A DNA stretch of 64,000 bases from CAZWAP01 sp964632005. Lineage in GTDB: Bacteria; Planctomycetota; Phycisphaerae; Sedimentisphaerales; Anaerobacaceae. Where the stretch lies: positions 1 to 64,000 of the forward strand of contig CAZWAP010000005.1 of NCBI GenBank assembly GCA_964632005.1. The letters run 5' to 3'. Of this stretch, positions 45,586 to 54,486 are shown in pieces. The notes under the pieces were generated by a model. That model searched no databases and was not told the origin of the DNA. It saw nothing but the letters and a program-made list of their open reading frames with translations. Both the position numbers and the translations under genes were made by a program. Position 1 is the first letter of the stretch. The number at the start of each line of letters is the position of its first letter.

Positions 45586-47160
45586 ATGGCCAAGAAAGGC
45601 GTCAATTTGAAGATAAGGCCGTTTGTCCTGGTGATCCGGGATGGGTGGGGGTATAACCCTGAACCTGCAGAGGACGAATTCAACGCTGTCAAGCGGGGCA
45701 AGACGCCGGTGGACGATATGCTGATGGCCGAATACCCGAATTGCCTGCTCCACAGCAGCGGGGAGGACGTGGGGCTTCCTGCGGGGACGATGGGCAACAG
45801 CGAGGTGGGGCACCAAAACATAGGGGCCGGTCGTATCGTTCCGCAGGAGTCGGTAAGATTGAGCCGGGCGATCAGGGATGGGTCTTTCTTCAAGAACAAA
45901 GAATTCGCCAGGCTGGTGCGGTTCATCAAGGGACACAAAGGCAGACTGCACGTGATGGGTTTGTGCAGCGATATAGGAGTTCACTCGCTTCTGGACCACC
46001 TTTACGGGTTGCTCGAGCTTGCCAGGCGCAACGGGATCAAGGAGGTTTTCATACATGCTTTCACGGATGGTCGTGATTCGCCGCCGGACAGCGGAGCGGA
46101 GTATCTCAGGCAGATCGAGCAGAAGGCAAAAGAGATCGGGGTGGGGAAGATCGCGACGGTGATGGGCAGGTTTTATGCGATGGACCGCGACAGCCGGTGG
46201 GACCGGGTGCAAAGGGCCTATGAGTGTATGGTGATGGGCAAAGGCTTACGGGCATCGAGCGTTTCAGAGGCGGTCGCTCGGAGCTACGAGGCGGAGGTGA
46301 CGGACGAGTTTATCGAGCCGACGTGTATCGTCAACGAGGACGACGAGCCGATCGGTACGATAAACGATGGCGACGGCGTGGTCTTCTTTAATTTCCGAGG
46401 CGACAGGCCGCGAGAGATCGCGCGGGCGTTTGTTCAACCTGACTTCAAGGAGTTCGCGCGAACGAAGCGGCCGGAGATACACTTTGTGTGTATGACGGAG
46501 TACGACGCGACGATACCGGCGGCGGTGGCGTTTCCGAAACCGCCGAAGATGAAAAACATCCTCGGCGCCTACTGGAGCAGCCTGGGTCTCAGGCAATTCC
46601 GCTGTGCGGAGACGGAGAAATATGCGCATGTGACATTTTTCTTCAACGACTACACGGAAAAGCCATTTGCCGGTGAAGACAGGCAGATCGTTCCGTCTCC
46701 GCGTGTGCGCACGTATGACTTGAAACCCGAGATGAGCGCGTACGAGGTGACGGACGTCGTTCTGGAGCGGCTTGATTCGAACAAGTACGACGTGGTGGTG
46801 GTCAACTTTGCAAACCCGGATATGGTGGGACATACGGGCGTTCTGGAGGCGGCGATAAAGGCAGCGGAGGTGGTAGATGAATGCGTTGGCAGAATCCTCG
46901 AAAAGGTCAAGCAGATGGGCGGAGTGGGGATAATCACGGCGGATCACGGCAACTTTGAGAAGATGTGGGACAGCCAGCAGAACCAGCCGCACACGGCACA
47001 TACGGTCGGCCAGGTTCCGATGATAGTCTTCGACGAGAGATACAGGACGAGCAGGCTGCGGGAAGGGGGTCGGCTGGCGGACATAGGGCCGACGCTACTG
47101 GAGATGATGGACCTGCCACAGCCGGTCGAGATGACCGGGCAGAGCCTTCTGGAACGCTAG
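45586..47160 (+). CDS. gpmI: 2,3-bisphosphoglycerate-independent phosphoglycerate mutase
   Basis: This 524-residue binuclear-metal enzyme interconverts 3- and 2-phosphoglycerate. It has the first metal Asp in VIRDGWGYN (Asp19; Arg replaces the more usual Leu before it) and the phosphoserine nucleophile in GTMGNSEVGHQNIGAGRIV (Ser72). Further motifs are HAFTDGRDSPP, FFNFRGDRPREI, NFANPDMVGHTG and ITADHGNFE. The ATG at 45586 matches the family N-terminus; AAGGG lies 10 bp upstream. It is the only clear glycolytic phosphoglycerate mutase in the window, since the ApgM-like protein at 29281 is probably a homoserine kinase. Confidence 0.93.
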   Translation: MAKKGVNLKIRPFVLVIRDGWGYNPEPAEDEFNAVKRGKTPVDDMLMAEYPNCLLHSSGEDVGLPAGTMGNSEVGHQNIGAGRIVPQESVRLSRAIRDGSFFKNKEFARLVRFIKGHKGRLHVMGLCSDIGVHSLLDHLYGLLELARRNGIKEVFIHAFTDGRDSPPDSGAEYLRQIEQKAKEIGVGKIATVMGRFYAMDRDSRWDRVQRAYECMVMGKGLRASSVSEAVARSYEAEVTDEFIEPTCIVNEDDEPIGTINDGDGVVFFNFRGDRPREIARAFVQPDFKEFARTKRPEIHFVCMTEYDATIPAAVAFPKPPKMKNILGAYWSSLGLRQFRCAETEKYAHVTFFFNDYTEKPFAGEDRQIVPSPRVRTYDLKPEMSAYEVTDVVLERLDSNKYDVVVVNFANPDMVGHTGVLEAAIKAAEVVDECVGRILEKVKQMGGVGIITADHGNFEKMWDSQQNQPHTAHTVGQVPMIVFDERYRTSRLREGGRLADIGPTLLEMMDLPQPVEMTGQSLLER

Positions 47161-47311
47161 CGGCGAGTTTTGGCATTCTGCCGGATCATCCTGCCCGTGC
47201 AGGTGAGCCGTGTGCCGTGGGTGTACGAGGCTGGAAGCATAGCAACGGTAGTGACCGGCCAGGATTTATCCTGAGGCACAAATCACCAGAGCAAAAGGCG
47301 GAGAGCTGACG

Positions 47312-48445
47312 ATGTGGAGCGAGACGAGGCTTACAGGTTGGAAGGACAAAGTTCTTTTTACCCCTGGGCCGCTCACAACCAGCCGTACGGTCAAGCAGGC
47401 TATGCTCAGGGATCTGGGGTCGCGGGATTATGAATTCATCGACCTGGTTAAGGAAATCAGGAACAAACTTGTCGAGCTGTGCAAGGCGGGGCCGGAAGAA
47501 TACACAGCGGTTTTGATGCAGGGCAGCGGCACGTTCGGCCTCGAGGCGGTGGTCGCATCGACCGTTCCGCGGGACGGCAAACTAATGGTCATTATAAACG
47601 GGGCGTATGGGAGACGAATCTCGAGGATCGCATCGGTGCTTGGTATCGAGGTCGTGGAGGTGGAGTTTCCTGAGAATTCGGTGCCTGATTTGGGGAGAAT
47701 CGAGGCTGCCTTGGAGGCGGACTCTCGGGTTTCACAGGTGTGCGTGGTGCATTGCGAGACCACCACGGGCATCGTCAATCCGATTGAGCAGATCGGGCGA
47801 GTTGTCAAGCGCTACCAGGCCGACTACTTCGTGGATGCGATGAGCAGTTTCGGCGCGATCCCCATCGACGTTGGCGAATGCGGGATTGATTATCTTGTAT
47901 CCTCGGCAAACAAGTGTATAGAGGGTGTGCCCGGGTTTTCGTTTATTATCTGCAAGATCGGTTCCTTGAGGAGGACGGCGGGGTATGGTCGGAGCGTCAG
48001 CCTGAACCTTCTGGAGCAGTATGAAGGCTTTGAGACGAACGGGCAATTCCGGTTCACGCCTCCCACGCACGCCCTGATAGGGTTTCGCCAGGCGCTGGCT
48101 GAGCTGGAGGCAGAAGGCGGCGTAGAGGGCCGTGCGAAGAGATACCAGAGCAATCACAAGGCCCTGGTGGACGGCATGCGTCAGATGGGGTTTAGAGAAT
48201 ACATCCGGCCGGAAAACCAGGGATACATAATAACGTCGTTCCTCTACCCTGATGATGACAACTTCCACTTTGAAGAATTCTATGAACGGCTTAACGAAAA
48301 GGGCTATGTGATTTACCCGGGCAAAGTGAGTAGCGCCGAGTGCTTTCGGATCGGCAGCATTGGGCGGATTTTCGAATCCGACATTCGAGATCTTCTGAGG
48401 GCCATTCGCCAGACAATCGGCGAAATGGGTGTCAAGCTCGGGTAA
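47312..48445 (+). CDS. phnW: 2-aminoethylphosphonate:pyruvate transaminase
   Basis: This 377-residue fold-type I PLP enzyme moves the amino group of 2-aminoethylphosphonate to pyruvate, giving phosphonoacetaldehyde and alanine. PhnW hallmarks are the N-terminal LFTPGPLTTSRTVKQAM, MQGSGTFGLEAVV, CETTTGIVNPI, FVDAMSSFGAIPID and the PLP lysine in SSANKCIEGVPGFSFI (Lys201). The C-terminal YPGKVSSAECFRIGSIG is also typical. The length equals that of the characterised enzymes. Together with phnX 1.6 kb downstream it forms the classical phosphonatase route. An MtmB-family gene is inserted between the two. Confidence 0.94.
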   Translation: MWSETRLTGWKDKVLFTPGPLTTSRTVKQAMLRDLGSRDYEFIDLVKEIRNKLVELCKAGPEEYTAVLMQGSGTFGLEAVVASTVPRDGKLMVIINGAYGRRISRIASVLGIEVVEVEFPENSVPDLGRIEAALEADSRVSQVCVVHCETTTGIVNPIEQIGRVVKRYQADYFVDAMSSFGAIPIDVGECGIDYLVSSANKCIEGVPGFSFIICKIGSLRRTAGYGRSVSLNLLEQYEGFETNGQFRFTPPTHALIGFRQALAELEAEGGVEGRAKRYQSNHKALVDGMRQMGFREYIRPENQGYIITSFLYPDDDNFHFEEFYERLNEKGYVIYPGKVSSAECFRIGSIGRIFESDIRDLLRAIRQTIGEMGVKLG

Positions 48446-48604
48446 GGGCTGAACTGACGTGCCACGGGACCGCCAGAGCGCGATCCACGGCGCGAAGCGT
48501 AAAGGTGGGAATAACCGTCAATGCGATTGCGGGCATTTTCCTGTGAGGCTGTCGCGTGGCTTTAGCGGCGGTCATAGCGACGGGATATCTTTGGGAGTCA
48601 GTCG

Positions 48605-49978
48605 ATGCCGAGCATTTTGGAGATATGCAGGCGGGCGGAGCTGGGGCCGAGAATGAGCGCCGAAACCTTCGACCTGGACGTTGTGTTCGCCAACGCGAGG
48701 AGACTGTGTGAAAGATACAAGATCCGTTATGATCCCAGCACTCCCGTGCCAGCGGATGACGACTTGGCGGACCGGGTGTACGAGGCGGCCGTTGACTTTG
48801 TAGCGGCGGCGGGTGTTTACTGTCCTCAGACAAGCAGCGTGATCGAGTTCACGCGGGACGAGATACTGGAGGCGGTCGGCAATTCGCGCGGACGGTGCGT
48901 GATGGGCGAGGGCCGGGATCGGTATGAGTGGAGGCCGCGCCTGCCCGACAGCAGCACTGAGCCGTGGTATCACGTGGGAACGGGCATTGTTAACACGGAC
49001 GAGCGTATCGCGTTCAACCTTGTCACGGCGTATGCCCAGATAAGGCAGGCCAATTCTGTCAGCGTGCCGGCCTTGGAGAAGATAGGCGGCCGGGCGGTAT
49101 CGTGCGGCACGCCGTCGGAGATCCTGGGGGCGATTGAGGGGATAAGAATTGCCCGCGATGCTTTGCGTGGCGCGGGTCGCCCTGGTCTGGCGATAGGCAA
49201 CTGCATATCGACTGCCGGTACGGCGCTGGCCACGATAGCCGCCAGTATGCCACAGTTTGGGCTTCGCTGTTCGGACGGCTGGCTGCTCGGGGGCCTGGCC
49301 GAGATGAAGTACAACATAGGCGTGCTGAACAAGGCGGCGTATTTGTCAAGCTGGGGCGCCAATATCGGCAACGAGTCCGGGCCGTTGGTAGGTGGTTACG
49401 GGGGCGGCCCGGCGGGAACGGCCATACTGAATGTGGCATATAGGCTCGCGGGCCTGTTAGTGCTCGGGTGCGATTACCACCTTACCTTTCCGATACACAT
49501 TACGAAATCGTGCAGCAGTGCCCGCGAAGTGCTGTGGACGGTGGCGGTGAGCTCTCAGGCTATCAGCCGGAACACGAAGGAACTGGTCTGGTCGCTTGGG
49601 TACATAGCTGCGGGTCCTATGACCAAGCAGTTTTTCTACGAGACCGCGGCATATATGGCCGCGGTGATACCGTCGGGCCTCTCGGCGCAGACAACGCACC
49701 CGGCCAGGGCGCTGCTGAACGATTATGTTACCCCGATGGAGATTTTAGGCTCGGTTGAGATAAACCAGGCGTGTGTGGGAATGAGCCGGGAGCAGGGTAA
49801 TGAGCTTGCCAAGGAGCTGCTCGCCAAGTATGAGGATCATTTGGACGATGCGCCCAAGGGCAGGAAGTATCAGGATTGCTATGACGTGGAGACGGGGCTG
49901 CCCTGCCAGGAATACGTGGACCTGTATGGCAGTGTAAAAGAGGAGCTTAGGCGAATGGGGTTCAACCTGAAGCTGTAA
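48605..49978 (+). CDS. MtmB-family (monomethylamine:corrinoid methyltransferase) homologue without pyrrolysine
   Basis: This 457-residue protein has the same length as archaeal MtmB (458). Shared features are a GVYC-T-x3-FT-x-DEI stretch (about 70-87), GTGRDA-like GEGRDRYE, the AGRPG turn (190-194), GGYGGG (GGYAGG in MtmB) and the C-terminal GRKYQDCYDVETGLPCQEYV. In MtmB the AGRPG turn is followed three residues later by the catalytic pyrrolysine (UAG). Here that position is Gly198 (GGC), and no in-frame UAG exists. It is expected to move a methyl group from an amine-type substrate to a corrinoid protein. It lies between phnW and phnX. The substrate is unknown; N-methylated aminoethylphosphonate is my inference. 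Confidence 0.8.
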   Translation: MPSILEICRRAELGPRMSAETFDLDVVFANARRLCERYKIRYDPSTPVPADDDLADRVYEAAVDFVAAAGVYCPQTSSVIEFTRDEILEAVGNSRGRCVMGEGRDRYEWRPRLPDSSTEPWYHVGTGIVNTDERIAFNLVTAYAQIRQANSVSVPALEKIGGRAVSCGTPSEILGAIEGIRIARDALRGAGRPGLAIGNCISTAGTALATIAASMPQFGLRCSDGWLLGGLAEMKYNIGVLNKAAYLSSWGANIGNESGPLVGGYGGGPAGTAILNVAYRLAGLLVLGCDYHLTFPIHITKSCSSAREVLWTVAVSSQAISRNTKELVWSLGYIAAGPMTKQFFYETAAYMAAVIPSGLSAQTTHPARALLNDYVTPMEILGSVEINQACVGMSREQGNELAKELLAKYEDHLDDAPKGRKYQDCYDVETGLPCQEYVDLYGSVKEELRRMGFNLKL

Positions 49979-50052
49979 GAGACTGGAGGGTCGGCCTTGC
50001 TCCGATCGAAGAGTGTAAAGGAATGTTGTCTGGGATGTTGAAGGGAAATGGT

Positions 50053-50886
50053 ATGAGCTTCGAGTATCGCAGAATCTACAAGGGACCGGTAAAGCTGGTA
50101 ATCTTTGACTGGGCCGGGACGACACTGGATTACGGCTGTTATGCACCTGCGGTGGTCTTTGTCGAGGTGTTCAAGCGGCGTGGCGTTGAGATCACGATGG
50201 AGCAAGCCCGACGGCCTATGGGCTTGAAAAAGCTGGACCACATCCGCGCTATTTCCAGGCAAGATGAGGTAGCCAAGCTGTGGAAAGAGGTGCACGGCAG
50301 GGCGTGCACGGAGGAGGACGTACAGGATATGTTCGAGAAGGATTTTGTTCCACTGCAGCTGGCGTGCATAGGGGACTACAGCGAACTTATTCCCGGGACG
50401 GTGGAGACGGTCGACGAGCTCAAGAGCCGCGGGATCAAGATTGGCTCGACGAGCGGCTACTTCACCGAGGCGATGGAGATAAACTTTCGTGAGGCGAAGA
50501 AGCAGGGGTACGTTCCGGACGTTAACGCCTGTGCGAGCGATGTCCCGGCGGGCCGGCCGGAGCCGTGGATGGTAATGAGCAATATGCAGCAGGCGAGGGT
50601 GTTTCCGCCGGAGGCAGTTGTGAAGGTGGACGATACCAAGCCCGGAATTGCCGAAGGGCTGAACGCCGGGACGTGGACGATAGGATTGTCGAAGACGGGC
50701 AACGAGGTCGGGCTCAACGAGCAGGAGTTGGCTGCGTTGAATCCGGAGGAGGTCAGGCGCAAAGTGGAGCGGGCCACGGACGGTCTGGCCAAGGCGGGCG
50801 CACATTACGTTGTAGAGTCGATTGCGGAGGTTCCGCCGATTATCGTCGAGATTGAAGAGCGCTTGAAGATGGGCCAGAGACCCTGA
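50053..50886 (+). CDS. phnX: Phosphonoacetaldehyde hydrolase (phosphonatase)
   Basis: This 277-residue HAD-superfamily enzyme cleaves the C-P bond of phosphonoacetaldehyde to acetaldehyde and phosphate. The nucleophile Asp19 sits in VIFDWAGTTLDYG, with Ala in place of the second Asp as in all phosphonatases. The Schiff-base lysine is in the PhnX-specific cap motif MGLKKLDHIRAI (Lys60). Later come SGYFTEAM and VVKVDDTKPGIAEGLNAG. AAGGG lies 8 bp before the ATG at 50053; in-frame upstream codons at 50023 and 50038 are less likely. It follows the MtmB homologue by 74 bp on the same strand. Confidence 0.95.
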   Translation: MSFEYRRIYKGPVKLVIFDWAGTTLDYGCYAPAVVFVEVFKRRGVEITMEQARRPMGLKKLDHIRAISRQDEVAKLWKEVHGRACTEEDVQDMFEKDFVPLQLACIGDYSELIPGTVETVDELKSRGIKIGSTSGYFTEAMEINFREAKKQGYVPDVNACASDVPAGRPEPWMVMSNMQQARVFPPEAVVKVDDTKPGIAEGLNAGTWTIGLSKTGNEVGLNEQELAALNPEEVRRKVERATDGLAKAGAHYVVESIAEVPPIIVEIEERLKMGQRP

Positions 50887-51011
50887 GGACAGGGGGGACT
50901 CCGGGGTCCCGGTGGAGGTCGGCTGCGTGGCGGGGTGTGTGCATTGTGGGTGCTTAGGCTGGCAGCATTGTTGTAGGGGGCGGATGGTTAGAAACCTGGT
51001 GGGAGCGCGCG

Positions 51012-52496
51012 ATGAGTTTGAGAATCGCCAGGAACTACGTCGATGGCCGATGGTTCGAGCCGGAGAACGACGGCTGGCTGGACATTGAGAATCCCAGCAC
51101 AGGCGAGGTCATCGGGAAAGTGCCGTTATCAACCGTTGGAGAGGTGAACCGTGCGGTGCGCGCAGCGGCCGAGGCATTTGAGAGCTGGAGCCGTACCCCG
51201 GTCGCCCGGCGTGTCCGGCCTTTATATCAACTGGATGCTCTCTTGCGCAAGGACGAGGAGCGGATAGCCAGGACGCTTGTGCAGGAAATGGGAAAGTCGC
51301 TGCCGGATGCGCGGGCGGAGATGAAGCGTATCTTCGAGAATATCGAAGCGGCGTCTGGTATGCCGGTCCTACAACAAGGGGACAAGCTGATCGGGGCATC
51401 CTACGGGATTGACGGCGAGGTGATGCGTCTTCCGGTGGGCGTCTTTGCGATGATAGCGCCGTTCAACTTCCCGGCTATGGTGCCGTTCTGGTTTTTGCCT
51501 TATGCGATCGCCACGGGCAATACATACGTCGTGAAGGCTTCGGAGCAGGTCCCGCTTACGATGCAGTTGATCGCCGAGTACATCGATCAAGTTGAGCTTC
51601 CGAAAGGCGTTTTCAATCTCGTCAACGGGGACAAGCGGGCCGGCGAGAGTCTGGTGGAAAATCCGGTTGTCAAAGGGATATCGGTGGTCGGTTCAACTGC
51701 GACGTGCCGGATTGTCTCGGCGAGGTGTGCCGCCAACCACAAGCGCTGCCAGGCACTGGGGTCGGCGAAGAATCATCTTGTGGTTATGCCGGATGCGAAG
51801 ATCGACGAGGTGATCCGGAATATGATCACCTCATGCTACGGCTGCGCGGGTCAACGGTGCATGGCCGCCTCGGCGATTGTTGCCGTCGGCCGGGAAACGT
51901 ATGAAACCATTTGCGAGAGGTTTATTGCCGCTTCACGAGAGGTACTGGTGGGTGATCCGCTTGATCCGAGGTTCGCAGATGAGCCGATGGTGATGGGGCC
52001 GGTGATCTCGGCCAAGTCGAAGCGCTTCATCCACAAGATGATCGAGACGGGCATAAAGGAAGGGGCCACTCTTGCGCTGAACGGCCGGGGCATCGTCGTG
52101 CCGGGCTGCGAGAAGGGGTACTTTGTGGGGCCCACGGTCTTTACGGACGTCGAGGCCGGGATGGAAATCCACAAGACGGAGATTTTCGGCCCGGTGGTTG
52201 TAATCCTCGAGGCCGGCAGTCTGGACGAGGCGATAAAAATTATCAACGATCACGAGTACGGCAACGGGGCCTCGATCTACACCCAGAACGGTTACTGGGC
52301 CCGGAAGTTCAAACTTGAGACAAAGTGCGGAATGATCGGCATAAACGTCGGGATCCCGGCTCCGGTGGCATATCTGCCCTTCGGCGGCGCAAAAGCATCG
52401 TTATTTGCAGAGATCAAGGCACAGGGTAAGGCGGTTATCGAGTTTTTCACGGAAGCGAGGATTGTCACTGAGAGGTTTTGGCCTGAACAGGGTTGA
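51012..52496 (+). CDS. Aldehyde dehydrogenase, CoA-acylating (methylmalonate-semialdehyde dehydrogenase-like)
   Basis: This 494-residue NAD-dependent aldehyde dehydrogenase has its catalytic Cys283 in CYGCAGQRCMA. The position normally held by the general-base Glu reads GSAKNH (Asn254). This Asn is typical of methylmalonate-semialdehyde dehydrogenases, which release their product with CoA instead of water. Other MmsA-like traits are RCAANHKRCQALGSAKNH and PFGGAKASLFAE. Placed 125 bp after phnX, it most simply turns the acetaldehyde from phosphonatase into acetyl-CoA. PhnY-type oxidation of phosphonoacetaldehyde is an alternative, but no phnA is present to complete that route. Confidence 0.8.
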   Translation: MSLRIARNYVDGRWFEPENDGWLDIENPSTGEVIGKVPLSTVGEVNRAVRAAAEAFESWSRTPVARRVRPLYQLDALLRKDEERIARTLVQEMGKSLPDARAEMKRIFENIEAASGMPVLQQGDKLIGASYGIDGEVMRLPVGVFAMIAPFNFPAMVPFWFLPYAIATGNTYVVKASEQVPLTMQLIAEYIDQVELPKGVFNLVNGDKRAGESLVENPVVKGISVVGSTATCRIVSARCAANHKRCQALGSAKNHLVVMPDAKIDEVIRNMITSCYGCAGQRCMAASAIVAVGRETYETICERFIAASREVLVGDPLDPRFADEPMVMGPVISAKSKRFIHKMIETGIKEGATLALNGRGIVVPGCEKGYFVGPTVFTDVEAGMEIHKTEIFGPVVVILEAGSLDEAIKIINDHEYGNGASIYTQNGYWARKFKLETKCGMIGINVGIPAPVAYLPFGGAKASLFAEIKAQGKAVIEFFTEARIVTERFWPEQG

Positions 52497-52637
52497 GCTT
52501 GCTTGCGTGGGGGCTGGTGCCGTCGAAACCGTGTTGTGCGGGGGTCTTCGCGCCTGTCGAAGCGGGCACGAGGACTCGGCGAGGAGCACCGAGAATCGGC
52601 GACGGTCAGCGGGGCAGCCGCTTTGCGGCGGGGGTTC

Positions 52638-54008
52638 TCAGGTTAGAGGGATTCCTACGTCGCGGAGCTTCTTCTTGACTGCCTCTACGAAAGCGACATA
52701 CTCTTCGGTCGGGGCTCCGGTAGCGAGGTCGAAGCACTCGGTGTAACTCTTGCCTATATCGGCCGTGGCGAGGCCCTGTTCGTACATGGGCAAGAGGGCC
52801 TTGAGAACGCGGTTGGCTTCCTTGCGGGTCATACCCGCGCAGGCAAGTGCTGTCTGGGTTGAGGTTTTCATCTCCAGGGGCGTCACGTAGTCCGGCAGGA
52901 CCGCCTTGGCGGGGTGCGGTGTCTGTGTGGAGACACCCGAGGCGATTGAAGCTGCAATGAAGGCGGCGGATTCGTAGTAGAAAGATTCTGTCATCGGGCC
53001 CCCTGCGACGTATGCCAGCGTTAGCGTCGGCATATTTGTGTTTCGAGCGATCGCCTGCGCGCTCAGCGCTGTGGCCCAGATGACGTCTCGGCTCGTGGAG
53101 CAACTTAGATTGATGTGCAACGGCAGTGAGAGGTAGTAGTTGCAATGATAGAGGAGAATTCCGAAGAAGACATACGCGGTGTTCAAGACAGCGACGGCCT
53201 CGGGTCCGCCCGCATACCCCCCCACCATCGGCGCGCTGGCGAGGACGATATTGAAACCCGAGCTCAGGCAGTAAGTGACCTTCGCCATCATTTCCCAGTT
53301 GGTCTTGAACTCGGCCAGGGCACCGACAATGATTGCGTCACTCGGCCTCAGGCCGAACTGGGGCCCGGCTGCGGCAATAGTAGCAATTGCGCTGCCGGCG
53401 GTAGCGATGCCGTTGATTATAGGCAGGTCGGGCCTGCCGGCCAGCCGACAGGCTTCGCGCGCGACCTGTATTGAGCGGATCGCTCCGAGGATTTCGGTGG
53501 GTCGGCCGGTCTCAATAGGACGGCCATCGATCTTATCAAGGGCGTTGACGCTCATCGAGTCGGCTGCCTTGATCGAGGCGTTGCCCTGGACTATCTGCGA
53601 GGCGATCTGCTCTGTGGAGGCGACAATGCCTGATCCTACGTGACACCAGGGTCTCGTGGTGGAGTCTGGCTTGCGCGAGCGGAAGACCCGCGCTTCTTTG
53701 CCCTGGCCGAAGCGGCAGTCGCCGTTGTAGTTGGCTACTGCGTCCAGGACGTCACGGCGTGTGAACCGAACGACCGTCTTTGTGTTTTGAAAGTAGACTC
53801 CGCAATCCACGAAGAACTCGACGGCGGCATCGAACACTTTGTCGGCCAGCGCATCATCGGACGGAACAGGGTTGTTGGGGTCGTATCGGATCTCGTATTT
53901 GTCCACCAGCCGGGCCAGGGTCGCATACAGGCGATCCAGGTCGAAGGATTCAGCCGATATGGCCGGCCCTTTCTGCGCCATCTCGCATATATGCAGTAGT
54001 GAGTTCAC
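52638..54008 (-). CDS. Second MtmB-family methyltransferase homologue without pyrrolysine
   Basis: This 456-residue protein is a paralogue of the product encoded at 48605. Nearly every block is shared: SAESFDLDRLY, PSDDALADKVFDAAVEF, TEILGAIRSIQVARE, GGYAGGPEAVAVLNTAY, AGGPMTESFYYE and YVTPLEMKTSTQTALACAGM. The pyrrolysine position of archaeal MtmB is Ile198 here (AGRPDLPI then Ile). The GTG at 54008 is chosen because the resulting N-terminus (VNSLLHICEMAQKGP) lines up residue for residue with its paralogue (MPSILEICRRAELGP). It is transcribed against the phosphonate genes and divergently from the MFS transporter gene. Presumably it methylates a corrinoid protein; substrate unknown. Confidence 0.8.
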   Translation of the reverse strand: MNSLLHICEMAQKGPAISAESFDLDRLYATLARLVDKYEIRYDPNNPVPSDDALADKVFDAAVEFFVDCGVYFQNTKTVVRFTRRDVLDAVANYNGDCRFGQGKEARVFRSRKPDSTTRPWCHVGSGIVASTEQIASQIVQGNASIKAADSMSVNALDKIDGRPIETGRPTEILGAIRSIQVAREACRLAGRPDLPIINGIATAGSAIATIAAAGPQFGLRPSDAIIVGALAEFKTNWEMMAKVTYCLSSGFNIVLASAPMVGGYAGGPEAVAVLNTAYVFFGILLYHCNYYLSLPLHINLSCSTSRDVIWATALSAQAIARNTNMPTLTLAYVAGGPMTESFYYESAAFIAASIASGVSTQTPHPAKAVLPDYVTPLEMKTSTQTALACAGMTRKEANRVLKALLPMYEQGLATADIGKSYTECFDLATGAPTEEYVAFVEAVKKKLRDVGIPLT

Positions 54009-54127
54009 TCCGTGTATCCCGTTATTTGATATCCTGCTGGTCGAGTCCCGCTGCAGCGTTGGTGCCCAAGGTCTGCTGTGGAGCCGCAGCGTCGAGTGCA
54101 GCGCGCCCAACACATTCTCATAGCCAG

Positions 54128-54156
54128 ATGATAACCGGATTATGCCGAGGCCACAA
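54128..54156 (-). promoter_or_regulatory. sigma70-type promoter for the second mtmB-like gene
   Basis: On the minus strand, TTGTGG (54156-54151) and TATCAT (54133-54128) are spaced 17 bp apart. The expected leader is about 110 nt. Confidence 0.45.
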
Positions 54157-54416
54157 GCGAATTCTCGCACTGCACGAGGCTGTGCACGGAGTAAGAATCC
54201 GGAGGGCTTCCTGCTGCAGGCCTTAAGCGATGGAGAGAAATCCTCGTCCACAGGCACTGCGGCGGGAGTGCTTGGAAGGTATGTCGGCTGAAGATGTATT
54301 TCGGCATCGTCGTCAAGTCACCAGGTTGTTTCCGATGGGCTTTTTTGGCGAAGAAGGTGGTCGAGGCGTTTTGTTCGAATCGCATCGATCCTCTCTCAAG
54401 CTCGAGAAAATATACC

Positions 54417-54445
54417 TTGTGCAACTGTAATCAGTAACCTAAGAT
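54417..54445 (+). promoter_or_regulatory. sigma70-type promoter for the MFS transporter
   Basis: TTGTGC (54417-54422) and TAAGAT (54440-54445) are spaced 17 bp apart, about 35 bp before the AAGGG ribosome-binding site of the gene at 54487. Confidence 0.4.
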
Positions 54446-54486
54446 AGGCCCGCTCCGGCGCTCGAGACATTGAAGAAGGGCATATT

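Larger units (their letters stand above)
54009..54486. promoter_or_regulatory. Divergent control region between the second mtmB-like gene and the MFS gene
   Basis: This 478-bp gap has a candidate promoter on each strand (54128-54156 minus, 54417-54445 plus). I see no coding gene and no cobalamin riboswitch core in it. Confidence 0.5.

Noticed and set aside
48605..49978. Possible pyrrolysine (UAG) decoding in the MtmB-like genes
   Set aside because: Both frames are open without any in-frame TAG. The aligned position is GGC (Gly) in one and an Ile codon in the other.
51012..52496. Calling the aldehyde dehydrogenase PhnY (phosphonoacetaldehyde dehydrogenase)
   Set aside because: Asn replaces the general-base Glu and the MmsA-like blocks dominate. 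No phnA is present, and phnX is already available to use phosphonoacetaldehyde.
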